From contig NZ_SJDT01000001.1 of NCBI RefSeq assembly GCF_004331995.1, positions 1 through 64,000 of the forward strand: a stretch of DNA of 64,000 bases. The letters run 5' to 3'. The translations under genes and the position numbers were made by a program. A model generated the notes under the pieces. It made no database searches. It saw nothing but the letters and a program-made list of their open reading frames with translations, and was not told where the DNA came from. Positions 30,869 to 39,169 of this stretch are shown here, in pieces (within the stretch, counting starts at the first letter, position 1; each line of letters opens with the position of its first letter). The stretch comes from Arcanobacterium bovis. GTDB taxonomy: Bacteria > Actinomycetota > Actinomycetes > Actinomycetales > Actinomycetaceae.

Positions 30869-31390
30869 TCAGGCAGCGGATTCCTGCTTCTCGCGCAGGG
30901 CGTCTACGGTGCGCACAGTCTTGGTGATTGGCGCCTTGAATACGTATGCAGCTTTGTACAGCGAAGCCTTGAGGACTCCAGCAGTCTTAGCAAGCAGAAC
31001 CTCACGGGATTCGAGATCGGCGAGCTTCTGAACATCTTCAGCGTTGAGAAGATTACCTTCGAGAACGCCAGCTTTCACGATGAGAGCCTTGTTCTCCTTA
31101 GCAAAATTCTTAACTGCCTTAGCTGCGGAAGCGATGTCACCGGTAACAAATGCCAGCGCGGTCGGACCCTTGAGGTCGTCATCGAGTCCTTCGATGCCGG
31201 CTTCACGGGCTGCAATGCGTGCGAGGGTGTTCTTAGCAACCTTGTACTCTGCGTCAGCACCGAGCGCACGACGAAGCGTCTTCAGTTGCGCAACGGTCAA
31301 ACCGCGGTACTCAGTCACCAGAACCGCCGAAGAGTTGCGGAAATCTTCCGTAAGCTCTGCGATCGCTGCAGACTTGTCGGTCCGTGCCAT
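30869..31390 (-). CDS. rplJ: 50S ribosomal protein L10
   Basis: Stalk base protein that anchors L7/L12, 173 aa. The start is the ATG at 31390 (MARTDKSAAIAELT) behind GGAGG; the longer frame upstream runs through the leader terminator and is not used. Core blocks: SAVLVTEYRGLTVAQLKTLRR and VAKNTLARIAA. It is preceded by an L10-type leader and intrinsic terminator, implying autoregulation. Confidence 0.97.
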   Translation of the reverse strand: MARTDKSAAIAELTEDFRNSSAVLVTEYRGLTVAQLKTLRRALGADAEYKVAKNTLARIAAREAGIEGLDDDLKGPTALAFVTGDIASAAKAVKNFAKENKALIVKAGVLEGNLLNAEDVQKLADLESREVLLAKTAGVLKASLYKAAYVFKAPITKTVRTVDALREKQESAA

Positions 31391-31442
31391 GGGACCTCCT
31401 TCCGAATAGTAGCCGCAAAAGTCGGAAGTTTTACAAAACAAA

Positions 31443-31467
31443 AACCCTCGCGCAGCGCACGAGGGTT
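31443..31467 (-). terminator. Attenuator terminator in the rplJ leader
   Basis: AACCCTCG / CGAGGGTT stem with a GC-rich loop; the minus strand continues TTTTTGTTTT. It sits between the candidate promoter and rplJ, so it should act as an attenuator rather than an operon end. Confidence 0.85.
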
Positions 31468-31490
31468 CAAGCATACTTCTGCTCTTGAAA

Positions 31491-31560
31491 AATCGTACCT
31501 GCGCTGGCTTCGCTTTGCGAACTTCACCCCGTTGGCAACGGGCGACCTGCGGTCTTGGGC
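31491..31560 (-). promoter_or_regulatory. L10-type leader RNA
   Basis: On the minus strand the segment contains AAGACCGCAGGTCGCC and, about 35 bases later, CCAGCGCAGGTACGA. These match the conserved halves of actinobacterial rplJ leaders that bind the L10-L12 complex (Rfam L10 leader, from memory). It precedes the leader terminator. Confidence 0.75.
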
Positions 31561-31567
31561 AGAATAT

Positions 31568-31596
31568 ACGCTACCTGCCTCGGCGTCGTCATGCAA
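31568..31596 (-). promoter_or_regulatory. Candidate rplJL promoter
   Basis: TTGCAT and TAGCGT are separated by 17 bases on the minus strand. The implied start is just upstream of the L10-type leader, about 170 bases before rplJ. Confidence 0.6.
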
Positions 31597-31705
31597 GAAA
31601 GAACAACGCTTCGTGAGCGAAGCAACAAGGGACGGCTTTGCAAAAACCTATTCCATAAGCGTTGGCCGATAGGTGCAACCAGATAGGATCTTTTTAGATA
31701 AACAC

Positions 31706-32326
31706 TTACCGAGCCGATACGAGCTTTTCGATCCGGTGGAACAGAATATCGAGAGCTACCAAATTTCGACCGCCCTCAGGAATAATCAAGTCCGCATGGC
31801 GTTTCGATGGCTCCACATAAAGCTCATGCATAGGTTTCACAGTAGACAGATACTGCTTTTCCACTGAATTAATATCCCGGCCGCGTTCAAGCACATCGCG
31901 TTTGATACGGCGCATAATCCGCACATCAGCATCAGTGTCCACAAAAAGCTTGAGATCAAAGAGTTCACACAGCTCAGGTTGTGCAAATATCAAAATACCT
32001 TCAACCAAAATCACCGGAGCCGGCTCGATACGTATCGTATGCGATTTGCGGTTGTGCTCTGTGAAATCATAAACCGGACAATCAACGGCTCGCCCAGCGA
32101 TGAGCTCCTGCAACTGTTGTGCCATCAAATCGCTGTCGAAAGCTTCCGGAGCGTCAAAATTAAGTTTTGCCCGCTGTTCATGGGTGAGGTCATGATGCTC
32201 TTTGTAATAGTTATCGTGGAAGACGACGGTAGTCTTGGTATCGAAACGCTCGGCAATCGCGCGGGTGAGCGTCGTCTTCCCGCTTCCGGTACCACCGGCA
32301 ATACCAATCACAAAAGGCCTAGCCAC
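31706..32326 (-). CDS. udk: Uridine kinase
   Basis: Pyrimidine salvage kinase (uridine/cytidine to UMP/CMP), 206 aa. Walker A is GIAGGTGSGKTTLTRAI at about residue 8-24; other family blocks are FHDNYYKEHHDLTHEQRAKLNFDAPEAFDS-like sequence, YDFTEHNRKSHTI and VILVEGILIF. Translation starts at GTG. It lies between rplA and rplJ, an unusual insertion in a block that is normally rplK-rplA-rplJ-rplL. No obvious hairpin separates its stop from the rplJ promoter. Confidence 0.94.
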   Translation of the reverse strand: MARPFVIGIAGGTGSGKTTLTRAIAERFDTKTTVVFHDNYYKEHHDLTHEQRAKLNFDAPEAFDSDLMAQQLQELIAGRAVDCPVYDFTEHNRKSHTIRIEPAPVILVEGILIFAQPELCELFDLKLFVDTDADVRIMRRIKRDVLERGRDINSVEKQYLSTVKPMHELYVEPSKRHADLIIPEGGRNLVALDILFHRIEKLVSAR

Positions 32327-32400
32327 AATGAACCTTTCTCCACATAAACCACGTAGGGCACAAATACTCGTCTGATTCTACCGATAATACGAAAGAATAC

Positions 32401-32436
32401 GAAACTCCCCGATGCCTCACAGCATCGGGGAGTTTC
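32401..32436 (-). terminator. Intrinsic terminator after rplA
   Basis: Perfect 15-bp stem GAAACTCCCCGATGC with a 6-base loop, just after the rplA stop. It lies between rplA and udk. Confidence 0.85.
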
Positions 32437-32463
32437 AAAGTGCTATTTCACACCGCTAAGAAA

Positions 32464-33168
32464 TCACTTCTCGGTCTTGCCAAGCTTAACAACGTCGAGT
32501 GGAATTCCAGGACCCATCGTGGTCGCAACGGTTGCCTTAAGCAAGTAACGACCCTTCGAGGATGCTGGCTTCAAACGCATGATCTCCTGGTATGCAGCGT
32601 TGAAGTTCTCAACGAGCTGCTCCTGGGTGAAGGTGGTGTTGCCAACGATGAACGGAAGGTTACCGTGCTTGTCTACACGGAACTCGATACGTCCACCCTT
32701 GATGTCCGCAACAGCCTTTGCGGTATCCATCGTCACGGTACCAGTCTTTGGGTTTGGCATGAGACCACGTGGACCGAGCACACGACCAAGCTTTCCAACC
32801 TTGCCCATCAAGTCTGGGGTTGCAACAGCCGCATCGAAATCGGTCCAGCCACCTGCAACCTTCTCGATGAGATCGTCGTCGCCAACTTCATCCGCACCAG
32901 CTTCGAGAGCTGCCTGAGCACGCTCACCGGTTGCGAATACGATCACGCGAGCCGTCTTTCCAGTTCCGTGAGGAAGGGAAACGGTACCGCGAACCATTTG
33001 GTCTGCCTTACGTGGATCAACACCGAGGCGGAATACTGCTTCCACGGTCGATGCGAACTTCGTAACGGAAGTCTTGGACGCAAGTTCCAAAGCTTCTTGA
33101 GCGGTGTAAAGCTCGCCGGCCTGAATAAGTTCGGCAGCCTTACGATAATTCTTTGAGCGCTTTGCCAT
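32464..33168 (-). CDS. rplA: 50S ribosomal protein L1
   Basis: L1 stalk protein that moves deacylated tRNA out of the E site, 234 aa. It has [41 protein letters not shown] and the C-terminal [18 protein letters not shown]. In many bacteria L1 represses its own mRNA; several stems lie in the rplK-rplA gap (33175-33255), including a GTGGTA / TACCAC pair, but no L1 site is proven. Confidence 0.98.
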   Translation of the reverse strand: MAKRSKNYRKAAELIQAGELYTAQEALELASKTSVTKFASTVEAVFRLGVDPRKADQMVRGTVSLPHGTGKTARVIVFATGERAQAALEAGADEVGDDDLIEKVAGGWTDFDAAVATPDLMGKVGKLGRVLGPRGLMPNPKTGTVTMDTAKAVADIKGGRIEFRVDKHGNLPFIVGNTTFTQEQLVENFNAAYQEIMRLKPASSKGRYLLKATVATTMGPGIPLDVVKLGKTEK

Positions 33169-33265
33169 TCTGCTTTCTCCTTTTTAGCAGTCGTGGTAAT
33201 GCGAACCAGCTCCGGGTTCTACCACGATGTCCCGAGGACACCTACACCTTTACGGTGTCTAAAAA

Positions 33266-33700
33266 TCAGATCTCGTCTGTGGTCAGACCCATAGAACGAG
33301 CGGTGCCCGCGATGATACGAGCAGCATTGTCAATGTCGTTGGCGTTGAGATCCGGCTGCTTGGTCTTCGCAATTTCGCGAAGCTGATCAGCGGTAACGTG
33401 GCCAACCTTGTTGGTGTGTGGAACGCCTGAACCCTTCTTGATTCCAGCAGCCTTCTTCAAGAGATCTGCAGCTGGTGGAGTCTTGGTTACGAAAGTGAAT
33501 GAACGATCTTCGTAAACCGTGATCTCAACTGGGATGACGTTGCCGCGCATGGACTCGGTAGCGGCGTTATAGGCGTTGCAGAACTCCATGATGTTCACAC
33601 CGTGCTGACCCAAAGCTGGGCCGATTGGTGGAGCTGGGTTTGCAGCACCTGCCTGAATCTGAAGTTTGATCAGGCCTGCAACCTTCTTCTTCGGTGGCAT
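33266..33700 (-). CDS. rplK: 50S ribosomal protein L11
   Basis: GTPase-centre protein, 144 aa, needed for the stringent response sensing by RelA-type enzymes. It begins [18 protein letters not shown] and contains [20 protein letters not shown] and [20 protein letters not shown]. It follows nusG with a 96-base gap containing a small hairpin. Confidence 0.98.
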   Translation of the reverse strand: MPPKKKVAGLIKLQIQAGAANPAPPIGPALGQHGVNIMEFCNAYNAATESMRGNVIPVEITVYEDRSFTFVTKTPPAADLLKKAAGIKKGSGVPHTNKVGHVTADQLREIAKTKQPDLNANDIDNAARIIAGTARSMGLTTDEI

Positions 33701-33727
33701 TTAATGATCCTTTGTTTCTAATGTGTA

Positions 33728-33750
33728 CCGCCACATGGCAAAAGTGGCGG
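33728..33750 (-). other. Hairpin in the nusG-rplK gap
   Basis: CCGCCAC / GTGGCGG arms with a 9-base loop. No U-run. It could be part of an L11/L1 leader or just structured spacer. Confidence 0.4.
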
Positions 33751-33796
33751 GCGTCGAACAGCTTAAGGCCAAACGAACTCAAAATCCTAAATCGGA

Positions 33797-34621
33797 TTAA
33801 TCCATCTTTTGAACTTGGCTGAACGACAAGTCGACCGGGGTTTCCTGGCCAACAAGCGTCATGAGCACGGTAAGTCGCTGATTTACCGCGTCAACCTGTG
33901 AAATTGTAGCCGGCATTCCCACCCAAGGTTCAGTGATGAGAGTCACCGTCTCGCCAACTTCGTACTCAGCAACAAGAACAGGAGCGCCAGTCTTGACTGG
34001 TTTTCCAGCAGCAACAGCTTCTTGAGCAACTTCTTGCTCAACCACTGGGGTGAGCATCTTCACGATCTCGTCTTTGGTGAGCGCAACTGGGTTACGACCG
34101 TTTCCAACGAAGCCGGTCACGCCGTTCGTCTCCTGCACAACTCGCCAAGAGTCGTCGGTAAGATCCATACGAACAAGGGCGTAACCAGGGATTCGAACGC
34201 GCGAAACACGCTTATTCTGACCCTTCTTCACTTCGATAACTTCTTCCATCGGCACTTCTACCTGGAAGATGTAATCTTCCATATCCATCGAGTGGATACG
34301 AATCTCAAGATCCTGCTTGACGCGCTTTTCGTAGCCGGCATAAGTGTGAAGAACGTACCAACGGCCTGGCAAACCACGCAGGCGGGCGCGAACCATCTCT
34401 TCAGTGTCGACGCCGTCTGCTTCAGTTTCGGCAGTTGGTGCAGTCTCTTCTGCGGTAGGCTCTTCAGCAGTCTCCACGTCGGAGCCAGCCTCGGCTTCTA
34501 CTGCCTCGGGAGCAACGTCGCCGGAGGTAGTCTCCACAACTGGAGCTTCAGCCTCAACTTCTGGGGTCGAACCGTCAGAAAACAGCGGACTGTTTTGTGG
34601 TTCGAAAGTTTCTTCAGGCAT
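33797..34621 (-). CDS. nusG: Transcription termination/antitermination factor NusG
   Basis: RNAP-associated factor, 274 aa. Residues 1-90 form an acidic Glu/Ala/Thr-rich extension, then the NGN domain (RWYVLHTYAGYEKRVKQDLE, VPGYALVRMDLTDDSW-like RIPGYALVRMDLTDDSWRVV) and a C-terminal KOW domain (EVGETVTLITEPWVGMPATI). I prefer the ATG at 34621 with AGGAA upstream to an upstream TTG. It is located between secE and rplK as usual; long acidic N termini are common in actinobacterial NusG. Confidence 0.96.
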   Translation of the reverse strand: MPEETFEPQNSPLFSDGSTPEVEAEAPVVETTSGDVAPEAVEAEAGSDVETAEEPTAEETAPTAETEADGVDTEEMVRARLRGLPGRWYVLHTYAGYEKRVKQDLEIRIHSMDMEDYIFQVEVPMEEVIEVKKGQNKRVSRVRIPGYALVRMDLTDDSWRVVQETNGVTGFVGNGRNPVALTKDEIVKMLTPVVEQEVAQEAVAAGKPVKTGAPVLVAEYEVGETVTLITEPWVGMPATISQVDAVNQRLTVLMTLVGQETPVDLSFSQVQKMD

Positions 34622-34679
34622 GTTTCCTGCTTCCCTACTTATGTTCCCTATTACCGACAATACTGTTGAGCGCTAGCGA

Positions 34680-34922
34680 TCAGCCAAACACCCAGAACAC
34701 GAACTGGCTAAATCCAAGATCAAGCAAGCCCACGAAAATCATGACAACAATCAAAAATCCCACAACCGTGAGGAACATAGTCCACAATTCGCTGCCGGTT
34801 GGGCGCTGAACTTTCTTAAACTCAGCAAGAACCTGCTTAAAGAACGTGATGATACGAGCAAAGAAGCCCTCTTTGCTCTCTTTGGCTACACGATTACCAT
34901 GAGCTTTAGCAACGTCATTCAC
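34680..34922 (-). CDS. secE: Preprotein translocase subunit SecE
   Basis: Small membrane subunit of SecYEG, 80 aa. The amphipathic helix (FFKQVLAEFKKVQRPTGSEL) precedes one transmembrane helix (TMFLTVVGFLIVVMIFVGLL). It starts at a GTG and lies between tRNA-Trp and nusG, a classic arrangement. Confidence 0.95.
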   Translation of the reverse strand: MNDVAKAHGNRVAKESKEGFFARIITFFKQVLAEFKKVQRPTGSELWTMFLTVVGFLIVVMIFVGLLDLGFSQFVFWVFG

Positions 34923-34974
34923 GAGTGGATCCTCTCGGTTAATGTGGAAAACGGCCCGTTTGGGCCGCTTTCTG

Positions 34975-35047
34975 CAGGGCAGGAGGGACTCGAACCCACA
35001 ACCGCCGGTTTTGGAGACCGGTGCGCTACCAATTGCGCCACTACCCT
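34975..35047 (-). tRNA. tRNA-Trp (CCA anticodon)
   Basis: 73-base cloverleaf on the minus strand: acceptor AGGGTAG / CTGCCCT, D arm GGCGCAATTGGTAGCGC-like, anticodon loop CTCCAAA with CCA, T arm GTGGGTTCGAGTCC. Immediately upstream of secE. CCA is partly encoded (GCA after the discriminator). Confidence 0.96.
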
Positions 35048-35318
35048 ATCGCTTGGCGAGCACTATCAATTATGCCTGAGAGTGAGGCCTAATTTCTATT
35101 GCTTGGCACAGCTCAATCCACTTTAGTCGGCTTTTGCTCATTAGTCCAAATAAATGCACTCTCTGCCCTGTAATTCTCACCACGTTACAACCAAAGATGG
35201 TCCACACACGCGCACGAAGACGGAAATCTCCAGACCTGAACCGATCCAGTTTCACAAATTTTCAAGTAACTTCCCCACTCGGGCGGAACAGCAAAGTGTT
35301 TTGTGACACAATAGGAAT

Positions 35319-36524
35319 GTGAACGAAAATAAAACAGCCCGCCGGGTTTCTACCCGCCTTGGGGCACTTCAAGAGTCAGCAACCCTCGCCGTAGACGCAA
35401 AGGCTAAAGCATTGAAAGCCGCAGGAAAGCCTGTTATTGGCTTTGGTGCCGGTGAGCCAAATTTCCCTACCCCTGATTTTATTGTTGAAGCAGCAGTAGA
35501 AGCAGCCAAGGACCCGAAGAACCACAAATACACGCCAGCCAAGGGTCTTCCCGAGCTGCGTGAAGTCATCGCTGCAAAAACGATGCGCGATTCTGGAGTC
35601 GAGGTAGATCCGAACAATATCATCGTCACCAATGGTGGAAAACAAGCCGTCTACCAGGCTTTCCGTTCAATCGTAGACGACGGCGACGACGTCATCCTCC
35701 CTGCCCCCTACTGGACCACATACCCAGAGGTTATCCGCCTGTGCGGCGGCAACCCTGTGGAAGTTTTTGCCGGTTCCGATCAGGGCTACAAGGTGACGGT
35801 GGCACAGCTTGACGCAGCACTTACTCCCGCAACCAAAGCGATGCTGCTGTGCTCGCCGTCGAACCCAACTGGCGCCGTCTATTCTGCCGCCGAGCTCAAA
35901 GAGATCGGCACGTGGGCACTTAACAACGGCGTGTGGATCATCACCGACGAAATCTACGAGCACCTCGTATACGAAGGCGAGCAGTCCTACCTCCTCAAAG
36001 AGGTGCCGGAACTTGCCGATCAAACCATCGTGGTGAACGGCGTCGCAAAAACCTATGCCATGACCGGATGGCGTGTGGGCTGGATGTACGGCCCCGCAGA
36101 CGTAATCAAGGCTGCGTCAAACTTCCAGTCGCATATTACCTCGAACGTGTCCAACGTGGCACAGCGGGCTGCGCTTGCGGCTATCACCGGTGATCAGAGC
36201 GTTGTGGCGGAGATGAAAGAAGCATTTGACCGCCGTCGCAAGAAGATCGTGGAGATGCTGCGCGAAATCGACGGATTCGAGGTTCCAGAGCCCACCGGTG
36301 CTTTCTACGTATTCCCAAATGTGCAGGGAGTGCTCGGCAAAGACATTAAGGGTCGCGTTGCAAATACAACGTCTGAACTCGCCACGCTCATTCTCGAGGA
36401 AGTTGAAGTGGCAGTTGTTCCAGGTGAAGCCTTTGGCGCGCCAGGCTACATTCGCCTCGGTTACGCACTGTCCGACGACGATCTCGTGGCGGGCATCGAG
36501 CGCCTACAAAAGCTTTTCAACTGA
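35319..36524 (+). CDS. PLP-dependent aminotransferase, aspartate type
   Basis: Class I/II aminotransferase, 401 aa, probably aspartate or prephenate aminotransferase. The PLP Lys is in [21 protein letters not shown] at about residue 240; other marks are [26 protein letters not shown] and the C-terminal Arg in [14 protein letters not shown]. It starts at a GTG with AGGA upstream. The position next to tRNA-Trp/secE is common in actinobacteria. Nothing here fixes the amino donor beyond the family. Confidence 0.93.
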   Translation: MNENKTARRVSTRLGALQESATLAVDAKAKALKAAGKPVIGFGAGEPNFPTPDFIVEAAVEAAKDPKNHKYTPAKGLPELREVIAAKTMRDSGVEVDPNNIIVTNGGKQAVYQAFRSIVDDGDDVILPAPYWTTYPEVIRLCGGNPVEVFAGSDQGYKVTVAQLDAALTPATKAMLLCSPSNPTGAVYSAAELKEIGTWALNNGVWIITDEIYEHLVYEGEQSYLLKEVPELADQTIVVNGVAKTYAMTGWRVGWMYGPADVIKAASNFQSHITSNVSNVAQRAALAAITGDQSVVAEMKEAFDRRRKKIVEMLREIDGFEVPEPTGAFYVFPNVQGVLGKDIKGRVANTTSELATLILEEVEVAVVPGEAFGAPGYIRLGYALSDDDLVAGIERLQKLFN

Positions 36525-36550
36525 TTAGCTTCTCTTTCGACGACGAACGC

Positions 36551-36588
36551 CGAGGTCAGTAGCCTTCCGCAAGAAGGCGCTGACCTCG
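36551..36588. terminator. Bidirectional hairpin between convergent genes
   Basis: CGAGGTCAG..CCTTC / GAAGG..CTGACCTCG forms a long stem overlapping the stop of the minus-strand gene. It can serve the aminotransferase and the phosphotransferase gene. Confidence 0.65.
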
Positions 36589-37803
36589 TTCGATCCAACT
36601 TTCGGCAATACGGAGGCGGTTTTCCGCCTCCGTATTCCATTGTTTGCGCTGCTTACGCGCGCCTGCAACGAGGGAAATCACCACTCCGGCCGCCGAAGCA
36701 CACAGTGCCACTGGGTCAACCCGCGAAGTGAGCGAATCAAACCACTGATCAAGGATTACCGGCACACAGCGATACGGCTGCGGAGCAAGACTCGGCAAAA
36801 CAGACATATGTGCTAATAAGCACGCCCAATCGTGAACCCGATGACCAGGGCTGAGCGAATCGAGATCAAGTAAACCACTGAGCTGACCAGTGTTAGCGTC
36901 AACGTAAATATTCGCTTCGTAAAAATCTCCGTGGGTGGGCACAACTGGCCCTAAATCTGCATGTTTGAGCAGTTCGCGAATTTCGGTTGCCACCTTGTGA
37001 CAACGCCCGTCATACTCAGGAAGGGTAAGCGCAGCGGCATGGGCATAGTGCTCACAGCGATCCACCCAAGCAGCTCGTTTGGGCATTCCCAAGGCCAAAT
37101 AAGGAAGTGAGTCGAGACAAGATTCGAGCGAATCCAAGACCTGCTGCTGTTTAATCGCATCGGAAATCGTGATCGAAGAAAAGTAACGCGACAACGCGAT
37201 CCCGCTCACCGGCGTCGTCACAACAAAACCCGGGGCAGATTTGTACAGCGCCGGCGCTGGAACGCCAGCCTTGTGCGCCAACTCGAGTCGCCTCTCCAAA
37301 TCGGCTTGATCCTTTGCACGCACCACTTTGCCAAACAGTGCCGAACCAGATTCACGCTCAATCCGCACCACCGCCCGCCGAGTAGGGCGATATCCGAGCA
37401 ATTCAATCTCTACTCGTTCATCGAGAAAATCCGAAAGTAAATGCGCAGTGCAGGCGAGTTCAAGTGCGGGAAGCTCAGGGTCATTCGGATGCTCCCATAC
37501 GCACACACGGGTATCCCCAAAACGCAGGATCTTTCCTTGGACTCCTAAAATCGATTCTTCCGCCACACGTTCCGTGGATGCAACCATGTATGCGTCGATT
37601 CGCTGCCGGTCACGGTTGGTTTCCAAAACTACGGTGTAACCAATCGAAACACCAGCTCCTGGCCGGTGATGAACCTGGTGAACAGCCCAAGACCGCAAAA
37701 TTCCCTGTTCAGCAACGGCTAGGCGCAACATCTCACCCGCACGTGAGCCGGTGAGAAGGGCTAGATCACGCCGTTCATGACGAGCTCTTTGAGAATTTTG
37801 CAT
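36556..37803 (-). CDS. Phosphotransferase-fold protein (APH/choline kinase-like)
   Basis: Protein of 415 aa whose C-terminal half resembles aminoglycoside/choline phosphotransferases: Brenner-type motif VVPTHGDFYEANIYVD (HGDxxxxN) followed by the metal site LLDLDSLSPGHRVHDWA. The N-terminal 200 residues are less conserved. Substrate unknown; such genes beside add and aspC in actinobacteria are usually listed only as phosphotransferase. Divergent from adenosine deaminase, with direct repeats between them. Resistance to aminoglycosides cannot be claimed. Confidence 0.82.
   Translation of the reverse strand: MQNSQRARHERRDLALLTGSRAGEMLRLAVAEQGILRSWAVHQVHHRPGAGVSIGYTVVLETNRDRQRIDAYMVASTERVAEESILGVQGKILRFGDTRVCVWEHPNDPELPALELACTAHLLSDFLDERVEIELLGYRPTRRAVVRIERESGSALFGKVVRAKDQADLERRLELAHKAGVPAPALYKSAPGFVVTTPVSGIALSRYFSSITISDAIKQQQVLDSLESCLDSLPYLALGMPKRAAWVDRCEHYAHAAALTLPEYDGRCHKVATEIRELLKHADLGPVVPTHGDFYEANIYVDANTGQLSGLLDLDSLSPGHRVHDWACLLAHMSVLPSLAPQPYRCVPVILDQWFDSLTSRVDPVALCASAAGVVISLVAGARKQRKQWNTEAENRLRIAESWIERGQRLLAEGY
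36607..36636 (-). repeat. Perfect 13-bp inverted repeat inside the phosphotransferase gene
   Basis: AATACGGAGGCGG and its complement flank a 4-base loop, encoding NTEAENRLRI near the C terminus. It lies 20 bases from the terminator hairpin, so the gene end carries two strong stems. Confidence 0.8.
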
Positions 37804-37852
37804 ACTCTTTTTATATGAGACCTCGCCGGCAAATACAAACTACACACGGTGT

Positions 37853-37939
37853 TGTGACATTGCGTGCATCGTAGGTTGCGCGCTGGAGGCGTAACCCGCA
37901 GTGACATTGCGTACGTCGCGAGCTGTGACATTGCGTGCA
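37853..37939. repeat. Three direct repeats between phosphotransferase and add
   Basis: GTGACATTGCGT occurs three times, starting at 37854, 37901 and 37925, each followed by RC; the first and third share TGTGACATTGCGTGCA. Spacings are 47 and 24 bases, close to multiples of the helical repeat. They lie upstream of both divergent genes, as expected for an operator. Confidence 0.85.
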
Positions 37940-37989
37940 CGCCACAGTGCCTCATGGAATCTACGATGAACCGCTGGCAAAATGGTTAT

Positions 37990-39057
37990 ATGCGAGATCT
38001 TCAGGCCCTTCCGAAAGCTCATCTTCATCTTCACTTCACTGGCTCAATGCGAGTTTCTACACTCAAAGACATGGCGCAAAGCCAAGGTATTCGGCTTCCG
38101 GAGAACCTCACCGATAATACCGCGCTCCAAGTACCAGCAGATCAGCGTGGCTGGTTCAGGTTTCAACGCGCCTACGACGCCGCTCGCAAAGTGGTGCGAT
38201 CCGAAGAAGCCATGCGTCGCATTGTGCGTGAAGCGGCCGAAGATGAAGCTCGAGAAGGCTCGAAACGACTCGAAATCCAAATTGATCCAACCTCGTATGC
38301 GCCATTTGTTGGTGGTATCACCCCAGCTCTTGAAATCGTGCTTGACGAAGCCACTCTCGCTTCGCGCGACACCGGCGTACAGGTAGCCATCGTCGTCGCC
38401 GCCTCACGCCTCAAGCATCCCCTTGACGCCCGCATTTTGGCGCGGCTTGCAGCGAAACATGCCGGCGAAGGAGCTGGTCAAGTGGTAGGTTTTGGGCTGT
38501 CAAATGACGAACGCCGCGGAAATACCCCAGAGTGGGCGGGAGCTTTTGATATTGCCCGTAAAGCTGGTCTCGCCTCGGTTCCTCACGGCGGAGAGTTGCT
38601 CGGCCCTGAACATATTCGCGATATCGTTACCGCGCTTAAACCGCGGCGCTTGGGCCATGGCGTGCGGGCAGCTGAAGATCCAGCCCTGCTTGAATATATT
38701 GTAGACAACGGTATTGCGCTCGAAGTGTGCCCAGCCTCAAACGTGCAGCTCGGCGTCTACAATTCCCTCGGTGATGTGCCACTGCGTACGCTCCTCAAAG
38801 CGGGAGCCCAGATCGCCCTCGGCGCCGACGACCCGCTTCTCTTCCTCTCGCGGCTCACGGATCAGTACGAAAATGCTCGCAAACTCGGTCTTGACGACTA
38901 CGAAATTTCTTTGCTCGCACATTCCTCGATTAGCGCCTCGCTTGCTTCGCCGTCGGATAAAGAGCGCTGGCATGATGAGATTGATGCCTGGCTAGCCGCG
39001 CCCGATCCCGTATCCGATCCTGCATCCGATCCTGAACCCGATCCGCACGCGGCTTGA
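37990..39057 (+). CDS. add: Adenosine deaminase
   Basis: Zinc amidohydrolase that converts adenosine to inosine, 355 aa. Zinc His residues are in LPKAHLHLHFTGSM; later marks are PHGGELLGPEHI, HGVRAAEDP and the metal Asp region ALGADDPLLF. I chose the ATG at 37990 (MRDLQALPKAHL), which leaves the direct repeats untranslated; an ATG at 37957-ish upstream is possible. The C terminus is a Asp-Pro-Ser/Ala tail (PDPVSDPASDPEPDP) that looks cut short by a frameshift. Confidence 0.9.
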   Translation: MRDLQALPKAHLHLHFTGSMRVSTLKDMAQSQGIRLPENLTDNTALQVPADQRGWFRFQRAYDAARKVVRSEEAMRRIVREAAEDEAREGSKRLEIQIDPTSYAPFVGGITPALEIVLDEATLASRDTGVQVAIVVAASRLKHPLDARILARLAAKHAGEGAGQVVGFGLSNDERRGNTPEWAGAFDIARKAGLASVPHGGELLGPEHIRDIVTALKPRRLGHGVRAAEDPALLEYIVDNGIALEVCPASNVQLGVYNSLGDVPLRTLLKAGAQIALGADDPLLFLSRLTDQYENARKLGLDDYEISLLAHSSISASLASPSDKERWHDEIDAWLAAPDPVSDPASDPEPDPHAA

Positions 39058-39169
39058 TCCGGCTCCACATACGGCAGCCGATCAGGTGCCCGATCCTGCT
39101 TCTGATGCGGTAGCCAACCCGATGCCTGATGCGGCAAGCGCCGAGCAGCTGGTTAAAATCAGATCGTGA
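39048..39169 (+). pseudogene. Out-of-frame continuation of the Add Asp/Pro/Ala tail
   Basis: Dropping one T at 39055-39056 (GCGGCTTGATCC) restores an open frame of about 38 codons: DPAPHTAADQVPDPASDAVA then NPMPDAASAEQLVKIRS, ending at TGA 39167-39169. The composition is the same as the in-frame tail. It overlaps the end of murB by about 10 bases. Confidence 0.65.

Noticed and set aside
31391-31474. N-terminal extension of rplJ by 28 codons
   Set aside because: It would run through the leader terminator, and the ATG at 31390 has GGAGG and matches L10.
36556-37803. Aminoglycoside resistance gene
   Set aside because: The HGDxxxxN motif shows only the phosphotransferase fold; chromosomal housekeeping context argues against a resistance role.
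37853-37939. CRISPR-like array
   Set aside because: Only three 12-16 base direct repeats with unequal short spacing and no cas genes; an operator array fits better.
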